From Brachycybe producta (lineage: Eukaryota > Arthropoda > Diplopoda > Playtdesmida > Andrognathidae), in contig JAUPFP010000003.1 of NCBI GenBank assembly GCA_036925085.1, positions 11,562,008 to 11,626,007 of the forward strand: 64,000 bases of DNA, read 5' to 3'. Positions within the stretch are counted from its first letter, which is position 1. Every line of letters starts with the position of its first letter. The notes under the pieces were generated by a model. That model searched no databases. It had not been told where the DNA came from and saw only the letters and a list, made by a program, of their open reading frames with translations. A program made the position numbers and the translations under genes. Shown here piece after piece: positions 21,992 to 33,600 of the stretch.

Positions 21992-23482
21992 ATTTCTTAA
22001 GAGTTAGAAAGTTCTTACTTTTTCAAAAGTCCCGCTGCTGGTGGTTACTTCCAAATAATAACAGAAATCGGTCCCCGATCACTCTGTTATTATTTCAAGA
22101 GGTCCAAAGAGTTCTGAAGGCCTGATGCACTGCACGTGAGTTCAAAGGCTTGAAGGTGGTACTCAAGCTTTGGATTGACAACAAAACTGAAGAAGTTCGA
22201 AATTAAAATTTGGAACTTGGCACAGAAGTAGATTGAAGATTTGATGATTGAAGAAGATCGAGCATAAAGAGATGAACAAAAACGAGTGCTTCTTTGAAGA
22301 GAGCAAATCGAGTGGTAATTGACCAAGTTTGGTCACTTTCTTATTTAATTTTAAAAGTTAGAAGGGCCGGCCCCTTTTAGAATAAGACACCTTACTCTAA
22401 TTGGTTTCTTCACGACTTTATTTATTGGGGGTGGGGGTTGTCCCACCGATATTAGATGTGAGAGGTGTTGATCTAATTCTTATCAGAGTCGGTCCTGTTT
22501 ATTATTTTTAGATAAACAAAAGGACTAAGGAATCTCGAGGGGGAAGGGCCGTTATTTTATTTCACACCGAGGTGTGAAGTTGCCCATTAACTTTCTCCCC
22601 TTCTTTTCCTTAATGCCTTTTTTGGAAAGAATAGGTCAGCAAGGTTACTAATGTACCTTGCTGTTTGTTATTATTTTTAGGGGGGGGAGTGGGACAGGAG
22701 TTGGTGTCCCACAATTCGATCTTAATTGAGAGGGTGACAGGTTCTTCAATTTTATTTTTTAATTGAAGGTGTCCGCTCTTACAAAATCCTCAAAACTGAT
22801 TTTCTTCCTTTTTTATTTGTTTATGGCCAGCAGTTTTTGTTGTTTGTTTTTTTCTTTGAAGTCCCAGTGCATTGGTCTGGCCCCCAGAGCAATTGTCTCT
22901 TTGAAGTTTTCTATCCTTCTACTGTCAACAGCATGGTCAATGACGTCCGTCCATAATAAAGGGGAGCACGGTGTTTTTCTTTTGCTGACCCTTTTATGGC
23001 TCTTGATTTTTCTTCTGAACGTCCTTGACTAGCCTTCGGCGTTTTTCCCAGGTGTACCACGTGGTTGACAGTTGTGTGTGAAGGCCACGTGGTTCCGGTG
23101 TAGTTTATTGCATGTTTGAAATGGTTGCCAATATGTAAATATTGGCGGCCATTTTGAAAAGTTTAAAAGTGTTTCGAAAATTAAAGTTGTATGAATTTTG
23201 TAGAGTTTTGGGAGTTATTTGAGAGTGTTTAGAGGGGTTGTTGATGCTGTGGGGTTGTTTATTCGTTGGGGGGTTCCTTTTATCCCCTCCCCCACCTCTT
23301 GACAACTGTCCTCAGTTGTTTCTTAACACAACAATTCTCAAATTCCTCCCGCTCTTCTATTGTTGATATTTGATGGTTGCTGGTGTTTATTTCCATAGTC
23401 ATGAAATAAACACTGGTGAATTATTGTTTTATTTTCGTCGCGTTTGGTTTCTTGACAGCGTGGGTGGCCGTTGCTTTCGTCG
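21992..23482 (-). other. Noncoding spacer between gag-pro and ORF2
   Basis: About 1.5 kb where pol would be expected. It holds no reverse transcriptase, RNase H or integrase motif and no long frame. It has G/T-rich runs on the plus strand (22420-22440, 22681-22690, 23250-23300) and two CACGTG sites (23058-23063, 23086-23091). It may contain the acceptor for an ORF2 mRNA. Confidence 0.6.
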
Positions 23483-25864
23483 TCACTTACGGGGTGGAGT
23501 TTCGAGGTTTTCCTTAGAGGTGCTGGCAGATTTGCCAGGGGCCTCTACGGAAGTTTCTCCCAGAGCCCATCCGATGTGTGCTTCAATGCATTTTTGTCGG
23601 AGTGTGGATTCGAAGAGATCGTCCTCCACGTATACTTTGTTTGTTGTCATGGACACAGCTAAGTGCAGAGCCCGGCCTAGATCTCGGCCTAAGATGGCTT
23701 CGTGCCGGCCGGTAATCACTAGTAAGTGCCCTCGCACAGCGTGGGGGCCTAGCTGGACCGTCGCGGCGAGTCGCCCCACCACGGTGATCCTTTGGCCTCC
23801 CACACCCTGAATGTTGGGTGGGATTAACACAGGCTCGATTTCGAACTTGTGTTCCTGCGCGAGTTCAATGGTGATAACGCTGCCCGTAGCTCCGGTGTCC
23901 GCGAGCATCCGTATACTCTTTCCGTTGATCGTGACGGCGATGCGCGGGTTCTTGTCGCTGGCATCATAGTCTCCGACTTCTTGAGGTGAACAGCTGCTTA
24001 CCAGCTGCTCATACACCGTTGTCATTAGTCTTCGGCAGCAGGAGTGGCCCTTCGTCGGCGATTGGGTTCCGGGAGCCATGATGGCTATTGTTTTATTTTC
24101 ACGGCACCCAATCTCCTTGACGGATTGTTTAAGGACGTCGAGCGTGTCCTGCCAAACGATTAGATCGTCCGGGGTCCATTTATGTGCAGGAGCCCGGTCG
24201 AGCACCTTGACTGGTATATCCTCAGAGTCGTCAGAACTGTCGTTGTCGGGTTTATCAGGAGTAGGCGCTCCGGCGGCTGAGTCTGCTGCTGGAAGAGGAA
24301 TCCGGCGGATTTGTCCCGCCACTCTTATTAGAGCAAACTCAACGCCGTCTTCGGTGATGATATCCGTTTCAGGCACCTCTCCTTTGATGTCATAGTCGGT
24401 AACCGGCTCTCCAAACTGCTTGATTGCAACCTTCTTCTTTGGTTGCCGACACTCACGGACGAAATGCCCCAATTTGCCACAATTATAACACGTCGACTTA
24501 CTCTTGTCGAACGTGCGAGTGGTCTCTGGTTGGGTGTCCGCTGCAGAGTGTCGGTTTGAATTGGTGGCAGCAGTCTGACTAGGCTTTTTATCATGCCTAG
24601 ACCGGTGTGTTTTGTCTTTAGGGCTGGCGGCTGCCGCCGGCTCCTGGTCGGTCTTCGATGCTCCTTTACCCGACTGTGAATCAGCTGCGGGTTTTGGTTC
24701 CGTCGGCCATTTATCCAAGGACAGCAAGACCACCTCCATATTGAGGACGGCGTTTGCGAAGTCCTTGAACGACGTCGTAGATGCGTGGTGCGCGGCGTTC
24801 TGTATGGTGGGATGTAGAGCGCGGCGCAACTGGCTTATACGCAGCTGATCGTCAAGTTGCGGGTAAACTCGGTCGCCGAGTATCATAAACTCCCAGATGA
24901 AAGCTTGTGTACTCTCACCTTCCTTCTGGAGCATCTCTGTATACTTTTTCTCCAAGATGGCCAGTTCGTTCGGCTTTCCGAACGTATCTACCATCTGTAC
25001 TCTCAGTGCTGGCCAAGGAATGTCCTGAAGCTCATACCTCAGTTTACTCAGCCACGTACGGGCGGCCCCAGTGAAACACCCCGTGATGTATTCCTCCTTG
25101 TGGTGGTCTTTCCAACCGTACAGGTGTGCTACTTCCTCGAATTCTTCCAGGAAGTGACGGAAACCTGTCAATCCGTTGAATTTTTGGATTGAGTCGGCTG
25201 GGTGGCGACCGCTGTATTTCTTATTGAATTCTTCCACGGAGGGTTCTCTGGGGGTTGGTCGATAGATGCCATCCTGGACGTTTGGCATTCCAGCCGGCAT
25301 CAGACCTACCCCTTGCGGTGGAAAACGTGGCGCGTAAACTGAAGTGCCTTGTGTCGCTCCTTGGCTAGGCTGTTGTTCCGGGGGTGTCGAGCGGCGACCG
25401 CTACGTGCAACCCGGACAAGCGAGTGAGGAGAATCAGCACGTGTCGTAATCGGTATTTCCGCACGCTCATCTCTGTGACGCGGATCATCTGACTGCCCTT
25501 GTTGTTGCCAGTCAGGGTTACGCGGTAGATGACGTGTGTGCGGTGTGTAATGTCTTTCGTAACGATCGTGACGCTCTCTGTAGCCAACATAGGGAACTGA
25601 AGAGGCGTCCGAGTCATCGTCGCGAAGTCGGTGTGTGCGTGTTGTCCGCCGTGGTGTAGTCGGTCGATTCGGTGTGAATCGGTCGTCTATGAACTGAGAC
25701 ATACGAGTCGAGAGTGCAGCCACTTGTTGTGACAGGTGGTCAAACTCGGCCCCAGTCGGCCGCGGCGGTGGTGTCACATCAGTAGTCACGGGTACTTCCA
25801 ACAGATCTTCGTGCGAACCCTGGTGATCAGACAGGGACCCCGTATTGTCGTGTGAGGTAGCCAT
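23483..25864 (-). CDS. gag-pro: Element A Gag-protease polyprotein
   Basis: A 793-residue uninterrupted polyprotein. The Gag part (roughly residues 200-400) has the retrotransposon Gag helix pattern (TFGKPNELAILEKKYTEM, QAFIWEFMILGDRVY). It is followed by a single CCHC zinc knuckle CYNCGKLGHFVREC near residues 460-475, for RNA binding. The C-terminal third is a retropepsin-like aspartic protease with catalytic MLADTGATGSVI near residue 660 and a second-half motif AILGRDLG. The ORF ends about 60 residues after the protease (ENLETPPRK) instead of running into reverse transcriptase. It is basic and proline-rich at the N-terminus. The start ATG at 25862-25864 is the first long-frame ATG after the leader. 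It forms the particle core for the element RNA. Confidence 0.9.
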   Translation of the reverse strand: MATSHDNTGSLSDHQGSHEDLLEVPVTTDVTPPPRPTGAEFDHLSQQVAALSTRMSQFIDDRFTPNRPTTPRRTTRTHRLRDDDSDASSVPYVGYRERHDRYERHYTPHTRHLPRNPDWQQQGQSDDPRHRDERAEIPITTRADSPHSLVRVARSGRRSTPPEQQPSQGATQGTSVYAPRFPPQGVGLMPAGMPNVQDGIYRPTPREPSVEEFNKKYSGRHPADSIQKFNGLTGFRHFLEEFEEVAHLYGWKDHHKEEYITGCFTGAARTWLSKLRYELQDIPWPALRVQMVDTFGKPNELAILEKKYTEMLQKEGESTQAFIWEFMILGDRVYPQLDDQLRISQLRRALHPTIQNAAHHASTTSFKDFANAVLNMEVVLLSLDKWPTEPKPAADSQSGKGASKTDQEPAAAASPKDKTHRSRHDKKPSQTAATNSNRHSAADTQPETTRTFDKSKSTCYNCGKLGHFVRECRQPKKKVAIKQFGEPVTDYDIKGEVPETDIITEDGVEFALIRVAGQIRRIPLPAADSAAGAPTPDKPDNDSSDDSEDIPVKVLDRAPAHKWTPDDLIVWQDTLDVLKQSVKEIGCRENKTIAIMAPGTQSPTKGHSCCRRLMTTVYEQLVSSCSPQEVGDYDASDKNPRIAVTINGKSIRMLADTGATGSVITIELAQEHKFEIEPVLIPPNIQGVGGQRITVVGRLAATVQLGPHAVRGHLLVITGRHEAILGRDLGRALHLAVSMTTNKVYVEDDLFESTLRQKCIEAHIGWALGETSVEAPGKSASTSKENLETPPRK

Positions 25865-27840
25865 GATTAATGAAGTGGCTTGTGTAATGTGAATGTGCGG
25901 TGATGAACGAGTCCGGCGAAGTCCACGTCGTTGTGTGCAGCTCCGAGGGTTCTCGAGTACACTCTGAGCTATACTTTTCGGTTCCAGTATGATGGGACTC
26001 GTTCAGTTTGTAGGTCGGTGTCGTCACTGTGCGTCGGTAACTTAGTGCTTGTCGGCAACCGACACTATCGTACTCTTATACACTGAGTAACGATAGATTA
26101 CCTAAGCTTGTGACGTGTATAACGAAGTGGCCGTTCACTCCGTTAGTGTGGTGATGGTTGTATCGTGTTGATCGTGTTCTCAGTTGGGCGTGTGACGAGT
26201 TTTGGTTCCCAACTGGTGTAGCGTCGTGAGTCCTTTATTGAGCGTCAGATTTTGGAAGGATCTCTCTCGACACGTGGTATTTGGCGACCACGTGGAGGTT
26301 ACGAGAATTCCAAAAACCTCAATAAAGAAACAGCAGATGTACAATACAACCTCGAGCGTGGTACACCACCCAATCAAGATTGCACTGCGGAAAGTGAATT
26401 AGAAATGAAAGTGTATTGCAATTGCCTGAAGAAGAGGAAAGCAATACGAAGAGTAAAGCTAGAGCGCGGTGCCCGCACTTTTAGTTTTACTTAGAAACAA
26501 GAATGAAGAGTGTGTGTGTGAAGAACACACAAAGAACAAAAAGTTCAAGATGGCTGAACTTTTTAAATGCACAAACAAAGGAGAAGTTCAAGATGGCTGA
26601 ACTCTCCAAAGAAGCAAGAAAAGAAAGCTGTTTTACTTTGAAAGTTTAAAACTTAGGTGCGGTGCCCGCACATCAAAAGTTTCAATTTAGTTTTATTAAA
26701 ACAGTAAAACAGTGTAGAAATTGAAGTGTGTTCAACAAGATAAATACTTGGTGAACCAGAAGAAATGTTCAGACTGGAGAAATTTTGAGTCCTCACTGCT
26801 GGATGGCTCTGGATGAAAAGACAGAGTCAGTGCCCAGTGAGGGACTATGTTGAGTAGAAGGAAGAAGTCCGTAGGTGGCGCTGAGGTGGCCACTTCCGGT
26901 TCAGTTTATTGCAATGTCCAAAAATTGATGATTGAAAAGTTCCTCCGGGGCACGTTTTTATGGTGGCCAGGAGAAAGACACAAAAAGAGAGAAAATTCAA
27001 AGAAAAAGAGAAGTTTTCTCTAACAAGAGGAACTCCGCCAGGGGGCGCGTGAGTGCAACCCTCTGGAAGAGAAGAGAAGAGAAGAGAACACAAAAAGATG
27101 AGAGAAGGTACAACAATGAGTCACATGGAGCGAAAAACCGCTCCGTTGGCGCTTTTTGAAGAGTGTCCGGTCGATCCAAGATGGCGGCCGGGCTTCAGTG
27201 CTGTCCAATGGAGAAAGTTCATGTGATGATGCATTGAGGTGATGATGATGAAGAAATTGAAGAACATGACTTGGGACATAGAGGGTCCCAAGGGAAACAC
27301 AAGTGTAAAAACAAAGAACAAAGAAAAGGGGGGACAAGAAAGTCCCACGTGGCTAGAAAAAGTGTGTTTTAAGCTTGTAAGCCCCCTAACAATGAAATAG
27401 AGCTAGGGAGAATCTTGCTTGAAAATTAAAGATGAAGAGTGAAGATAATAGGACATTTTAAAAGACACACACGTCCTTTAAAAGCCTATTAATAGATGAA
27501 TAGATTAGTAGATGAGATTTGTTTGCTCATCTCATAATGAGACTGCAAACTCCTCTCGGAGAGTAAGAAGAATTTGTTTAAAGTGTTGCCCACGTGGTGT
27601 GGGTTTCACTTTGAAAATTAAAGAAGAGTGAAGGTGACAGTGGGTGATTGTAATGGAAACATGAAATACAAAAACACGGACGGAAACACGTGTGTCCAAA
27701 CGGTTGTCCACTTTCCGAGTGCTAAGCGGTCAGCAGACAAAAGTTCGTTCCCACGTGTCTCTAAGGACAGGACACAGAATCGCGCGGTCGACACGTGGTG
27801 TGTGTAGCCACAAGTCTCTTTCGCGATTCCACAAAAACGG

Positions 27841-28196
27841 TACCATGCGGTTGGCTTTGACGTGATCGAGGGCCTCCATACATGGTCCCAACATAAAAAG
27901 GCGCCACGCGGTTGGCTTTGACGCTATCGAGGGCCTCCATACGTGGTTCCAACACAAAGGACGCCGCGCGGTTGGCTTTGACGTGATCGAGGGCCTCCAT
28001 ACGCGGTTTTACAAAGGCGCCACGTGGTCGACTTTGACGCTATCGAGGGTCTCCACACGTGGTTCCAACACAAAGGACGCCGCGCGGTTGACTTTGACGT
28101 GATCGAGGGTCTCCATACGCGGTTTTACAGACAGGCGCCACGCGGTTGACTTTGACGCTATCGAGGGTCTCCATACGTGGCTCCAACATAGAAAGG
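27841..28196 (-). repeat. Six-copy tandem hairpin array in leader
   Basis: Six units of 56-62 bp around GGTTGGCTTTGACG...ATCGAGGG.CTCCA. In each, a 5-bp stem closes a loop of exactly 33 nt: 27843-27847/27881-27885 (CCATG/CATGG), 27904-27908/27942-27946 and 28020-28024/28058-28062 and 28138-28142/28176-28180 (CCACG/CGTGG), 27964-27968/28002-28006 and 28080-28084/28118-28122 (CCGCG/CGCGG). The stems differ but always pair. Confidence 0.75.
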
Positions 28197-28280
28197 ACGG
28201 ACGAAGCCTCGTGAGGCACAATCACGAGACTTAGGACAAAGGACGGCTTCTGTTTACAGGTCGGAGAAGGCAGATGGAGC

Positions 28281-28300
28281 TATACCCCGCACCTCCACCA
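28281..28300 (-). promoter_or_regulatory. Primer-binding site, tRNA-Ala-like
   Basis: Two bases inside the 5' LTR the minus strand reads TGGTGGAGGTGCGGGG. This is complementary to a tRNA 3' end in CCCCGCACCTCCACCA, which I recall as close to metazoan tRNA-Ala (one base fewer in the G run). It is the expected start of minus-strand DNA synthesis. Confidence 0.65.
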
Positions 28301-28302
28301 AA

Positions 28303-28990
28303 TGTGAGCTTTTGACATCAACCAATATTTTATTACCAACCTTTAGATGACATTTTCTACTTTTCGTTTCTTCTCTGAGCAGTATGACACCTGCACAGAG
28401 AAGATCCGAGCTGTAGAGAGAGCTGGATGGAGATAGATTGAAGTCACTCTTCTGCATGGGGGTGAAATCAATGCAGGAGAGTGGCGGCCATCTCTCTCTC
28501 TTCCGGTTGATGCTGATATACATCTTCTCCATCGGTATTCCGACTAGAGAAGATGTTGTAGCTGCTGAGAATCGTATAGCTCCTGCCCTATGAAACCTCC
28601 GGCCTCTGAAGAGAAGTTATTAGCATAAAGACATAGAGACAACGCTACTTCTTATTACAACACTTTTATTCATTCCTTGTAAGAAGTACAGATACAAGGG
28701 TGAATAGTAAAATACTAACTGGAAATCCTCAGGCCCATGATTTGGAATGTATCGCAAAAACAGGCAAAGGAAAGAACTGAGGAACAAAGAGGAACATGGT
28801 CCTTTTATACCTTGGACCTGTGTACACCTGCGAGGTGTAACCAGGTCCAAGTGACCATGGTCCTTTATGTATCAATCCGCCACTTGGGCATGAGTCAGAA
28901 AGGTGAGTCAGAGAGGAGGGAGGGACGGTTGAGAGTTGTTTACCCCCCAGGCTATGGTTTTGGCGGGATCACGATTTACAGGGTGTTACA
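28303..28990 (-). repeat. Element A 5' LTR
   Basis: Same length and apparently the same sequence as 18724-19411. TATA box at 28801-28809. This copy drives transcription toward lower coordinates. It is bounded by AATT outside and the primer-binding site inside. Confidence 0.9.
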
Positions 28991-29041
28991 AATTGCAAAT
29001 GATGTTCATTATCCAACTACTTGCTAACAAACGTATTTTTA

Positions 29042-29350
29042 TTATGTATTGTATTGTGCTTTTTGTATTGCAATTAACTGTTTACATATGTTTTTTTCAT
29101 CTGGAGTGAGGCCTAAATCACATACAATCTCAGTGTAAGGTGGTATCCGCCCCAAACTAAGAGGATCTACACCTGAGTCCCGTAACAGGAGCTCTACACT
29201 GTTACAATGATGAACACAATTAAATGTTTGGAGTAATAAATATGTACAATCATCTAAAGCAACAAAAGAAATGTTAAATAAAAACGATTTGGTTAAAGAA
29301 TCTTTTTGTAGAATTTTATTACTGATCACAAATAACGCCAATTTATGCAA
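29042..29350 (-). pseudogene. ORF remnant, C-terminal end, second copy
   Basis: This minus-strand frame has the core CNSVELLLRDSGVDPLSLGR, then IPPYTEIVCDLGLTPDEKN, and stops near 29052 followed by an A-rich AATAAA-like signal. The same core is on the plus strand at 3353-3480. I do not recognise the family. It may be the 3' exon of a host gene copied into repeats, or a transposon peptide. It lies directly against the element A insertion point. Confidence 0.4.
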
Positions 29351-29613
29351 ATTTCGAAGAATGGTATCATATTGTACCCAAAAGGATTAGGAATTGTGAT
29401 AATGCTTTTCTGCATGCTTCTTATGCAAATTATTGCCCAATTTTTAGTAATGTCAATATTGTTAACGAAATGTAGAAACTGCAATTCATGTACGAAAGAC
29501 GTTTACAGCGACCTTTTGCAGTTGGAAAAAATAACCAATATTTATGCTGTTTATGAAGACCAACACAGACAAAAACAACTTCAACTTAGAAAATGCTTTG
29601 TAAGCTCGATTGA

Positions 29614-30041
29614 CAATGTGCGGAATGTCACCGTTATGGAACGTATCGTCCCAGAATGTGACTGTCACCATCACGGAATGTACCGTCATTGTCACCGTTA
29701 CGAAATGTACCGTCATTGTCACCATCACGTCCAAAACATTATAGAATGTATTTTATAATACTGTACGGTATATTGTTCACATGGTTTCTTAAGATAGCAG
29801 TACCGTATTATTGCGACTGGAATTTGACGATAAATGATGTTATACAAATAACGTCTTTATAGCATGTAAACGGATGTGGTTTTCTCAACATGACTGGATG
29901 GTTGACATTCTTGAAAAAAATGTTCTGATGTGACGCTGATAACCATATCCATTACCATTCATTTCAGTACCACATGGAAGACGAAATGTTAATTGGCGTG
30001 ACGTTACGTTACGTGCCGTGACGGTGACGTTCCGTATAATG
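29614..30041. mobile_element. MITE with GTCACCGT/ACGGTGAC words
   Basis: Terminal inverted repeats of about 26 bp with mismatches: left CAATGTGCGGAATGTCACCG, right inverted CATTATACGGAACGTCACCG. The word GTCACCGT and near forms recur in both orientations at both ends. 428 bp, no ORF of its own. It truncates a small plus-strand frame that starts at 29345. Confidence 0.65.
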
Positions 30042-30658
30042 TAAGTAGTATATAAACAAAATATCAACAAAAAAAGTATGTGATAAATCTATATTAAAAT
30101 GTGTATATAAAAAATTGAATAAAAGTACAATACATTTTTTTTAGATTATAAATTTTAATCAAATAAACAAACATTTTTAATTTCAAAAGTTAACATTTTT
30201 TTCTAGCGATGAAATTACCATTCGCCCGTGGTTTTTATTTTCTCCTGCTGGTCTTTGATAGCTGAAATCCTTTCACCTGCTGTCTGGAGTGAGTAGATTG
30301 TTATTTCCTTGTATCTTCCTAGCTGTCCATACAATTTTTGAAGAAGTGTCAGCTTCTTTTGTATCCTGTGAGGATTTAAAATTCTGAAATAAAAAAAAAA
30401 ACAAGATTAAAAAAATATTTTTTTAAAAATTAATATTTAAAACTTACCCAGTTCTTTTGCTTTCATTGCTATTTTTGTTTGATGCAAAGTATAAATCATC
30501 CGTTAACATCAAATGATCTAGCAGATCATTGATGTTTTTAATTGAGTTTACCACGTACATGTTGAGCTCCTTGAACATTAATTGTTCATTTGTAGTTAGT
30601 TTTGTGATGAGACCTTCATTTTGTTGTAGTTGCTCCTTGATGTCTAATGCTATATGGG

Positions 30659-33600
30659 CAGGGCCGTCTTTAAGTATTTCGTGGCCCTGGCACAATTCGA
30701 ATTTGAGGCCTTACAAAATCCCATATTTCTGCGTGAGGCCTCTGCTATATTTATAAAAAAAAATATTTGTTTTGTGTTTAAACATCTTATTTATTTGAAC
30801 TGATTATTTACAAAATATCCAAGGAATACAAAATACAACGCTGATTTAAAACACGCAAACAATTACATACAAACTTAAAAGATTGATTTTATTTTAATAT
30901 TGTAATTTTCTCAAATATAAGAGAAGTCATAAAGGATTTCTTCTAGCTGATTGTAATGAGAAACCATTAATTATTTCTGAAAAATCTATTTCGTCCAATA
31001 TGTGAGATTCAATGCTCATGAGAGACAGAGCATTCAACCTGTTTTGTTGCATACTGTTTCTGAGTTCATTCTAGATGTTTTTAATTTTGAAAATGACCAT
31101 TCCTCACTACAGTTTGTGACCATTAAAGATAAGAAAATTCTTGCTGCAATTTCAATATTGGAAAAAGTGGATTCGATATGATCTGCTTTTATTTTTGAAT
31201 ATATTCCACTGATATTAAATTCTTTCATATCCAACAAATAGAACTTTTATTTGGCTAAATTCAGAAATTAATTAATCTTTATTTAAATCATTTGGGTAGA
31301 ATGAAGCAAGTGCTTCAACTTGAAATTTAATCTCATCCAGTACCAATGTTTTTAAATTTGAAAATAGCTTGAATTTCTCACATATTTTTTCATAAGCTTT
31401 ATTTCGCCGTGACAACCCATCTATTAAATTGTCTATGATTTGAAAATATATATTAATTTTAAAGTTATCACTACAACTAAAAGTTGTCTCATCTGCATTT
31501 CCATCAAAGAAAGTTAATTGTGCACTTCGCTTTTGTTTTTGTCGATATGTATCACTCTATTCAGTATTTCCAACTTTTTCTCGTGCTATTGCTTCAAATT
31601 CATCAAATCGGTCCCGCATACCTTGAATGAACATTTTCAACGACTCCATTACTTTCATGACTACTTCCAAGTCTATGTTTTCCTTTTCGAACAGTTTTGC
31701 TTGTCTCATTAAATTGGTTAAGAATTTCTTTCCAAACAACTGTTAGTAACCGAATTTCAAATTTTTCCATTTTTTTAATAAGGCTTGAGGCTTCATGTCT
31801 GACATCAACAGGTTGATTAGTTTCTTTTTCTATGCATTCAAATGCTTCTTTGATAAAATCATAGCTACCACATAATGCTTTGACTGCATCTGCATGAGCT
31901 GACCACCTTGTGTCAGAAAGGCGCTTCAAAACATTGTGTTGTTGCTTGAGAACAGATAAGAGTACATGCCATCGACGGGTAGATTGCACAAAGAAAGTGT
32001 ACAATTTTTGGACAAAATTAAAAAAAATTGGTCACATGAGCATTACATGAAACAGCTTGAACACCAACTAAGTTTAATGAGTGCCCAGCACAGGCAATAT
32101 ATATTACACACTTTAATGGCTTTATCCTCACTTGCAACCCTTTATATTGCTTCGACATATTTGATGCATTGTCATATGACTGTCCTCGACAATCCTGTAA
32201 GTCAATTTTATTGTCCTGCAAGAACTTTATGACTACATCAGCCAAATATTCTGCTCCATGACTATGAATTGGTATAAAGTGGAGAAAACGCTCAATTGGT
32301 TTGTCATTTTTAACATATCTCACTGTGAATGTTAACTGATCTACATGGCAAACATCAGGTGTGGAATCCACACTGATTGAGTAATATTTTGCTTTTTTCA
32401 GTTGACTGACTATCACTGACAAAACTCTAATTTATATGCTCATAAAGAAAAGGATCAAATTGACTAATCAATTCTAAAACTCCAAGGTAATTACTATTAT
32501 GCAGTGATCCAATTGTCTCGTTACTCCCTCTGAATGCAAGACCTCTTTTTGCTAAGAATTTAACAACAGCAACTATTTTGTGTAGTACAGTACGCCAATA
32601 CTCTTGCTCGTTTTTAAACTGTATTATTAGTTCTGAATCAATCTGCCTTGTTTCATTTTTTCGATTAATATATTTCAGCATACAGTTTTTATGTTCATGG
32701 CTGTTTTCATGTTCAGTAATGCTGTTTGCTGCATGTTTCCAATCATTAAACCCAGTAGAACTAAATGCTACATTTTTATATGAAAATACATGTATATAAT
32801 CGACATACAAAATAATATACAGATCCTACTGATGGGGATTATAGTAACCATTCACGGGTAACGATTTCCCCATTGCGCAGAACATGCTTAACAATTATTT
32901 TCGATAGGTATCTAGTTTTTGCTTTTTCTCCTACAGAGTTAGTATAAACGTGGGCAGACTTAGTCAAATTGCAGTCATGATTTTGGCACGAACTAGGACC
33001 TTTAGTTATCCAATATGTATTTAATTTATCATTAATTGGGTTCCATAAACCTGGGTCTGTTGAAAACATAAATAATGCATCTACTGATTGCAAAGGGTTT
33101 GGGTCCGTATCTGCATGAGGTGTATCTGGATCAAGAAGAGATTCATAGGAGAGATCATAGAAGGAGATCATAGAAGAGATTTCTTTGGATGTTGATGCAT
33201 CATGGGCAATGAAAAATGATGTTAATTTTGGTAATTTTTGAATGATTTTCTCTTCTTCAGCAGCTTTCTTTCTTTTCGATGCTCCACTTGCAAATGTGCG
33301 CTTCATGTTTTAAATAATACTTAAAACAATACTGTTCAAATTCCTAATAAAAATGCCAATTAACATTTGTTTTTTTCATGTAAGCACCTAGATACTTCAT
33401 TGTTTTCAGTATTTCATTAAAAATTATAAACTTATAACATGCTTTTGTACTGTCCATAAATTAATTGCAATACTACTTACCAATTTTGATTACATTAAAA
33501 ACTTCAAATTATTTTGGCCAATCTTTGGTTGTTTAGTTAGCTTCCTTCATCCATGCAATTCAGTTGCATGCATTTTACACTAACTGATTCACAGAAAAGT

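Larger units (their letters stand above)
25865..28302 (-). other. Long leader of element A
   Basis: A 2.4-kb untranslated leader between primer-binding site and gag-pro with no long ORF. It includes a six-copy hairpin repeat array (27841-28196) and at least nine CACGTG palindromes. It is likely to hold the RNA packaging or dimerisation signals. Confidence 0.65.
18724..28990 (-). mobile_element. Complete Gypsy-type LTR element A, no pol
   Basis: Full-length LTR retrotransposon of 10,267 bp, transcribed from the minus strand. Two LTRs of identical length (688 bp) that look almost identical lie at 28303-28990 (5') and 18724-19411 (3'), flanked by AATT duplications (18720-18723, 28991-28994), so insertion was recent. 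Order: 5' LTR, primer-binding site, 2.4-kb leader, gag-protease ORF (25864-23483), 1.5-kb noncoding spacer, ORF2 of 725 codons (21991-19814), 3' LTR. No reverse transcriptase, RNase H or integrase is present, so it must be moved by another element's enzymes. The GC-rich coding part contrasts with the AT-rich surroundings. Confidence 0.9.

Noticed and set aside
23370..25192. Several plus-strand frames of 60-146 codons
   Set aside because: Antisense shadows of the gag-pro ORF of element A; codon structure follows the minus strand.
27730..28225. Minus-strand frames of 60-79 codons with repeats such as MEALDHVKAN
   Set aside because: They translate the tandem hairpin array in the noncoding leader; the constant-loop stems suggest structure and not coding.
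29345..29758. Plus-strand 137-codon frame with a hydrophobic N-terminus
   Set aside because: Its second half is a MITE (29614-30041). The first 90 codons faintly resemble a GR middle segment (hydrophobic stretch then a charged helix), but there are no matching exons or signature, so I did not call a gene.
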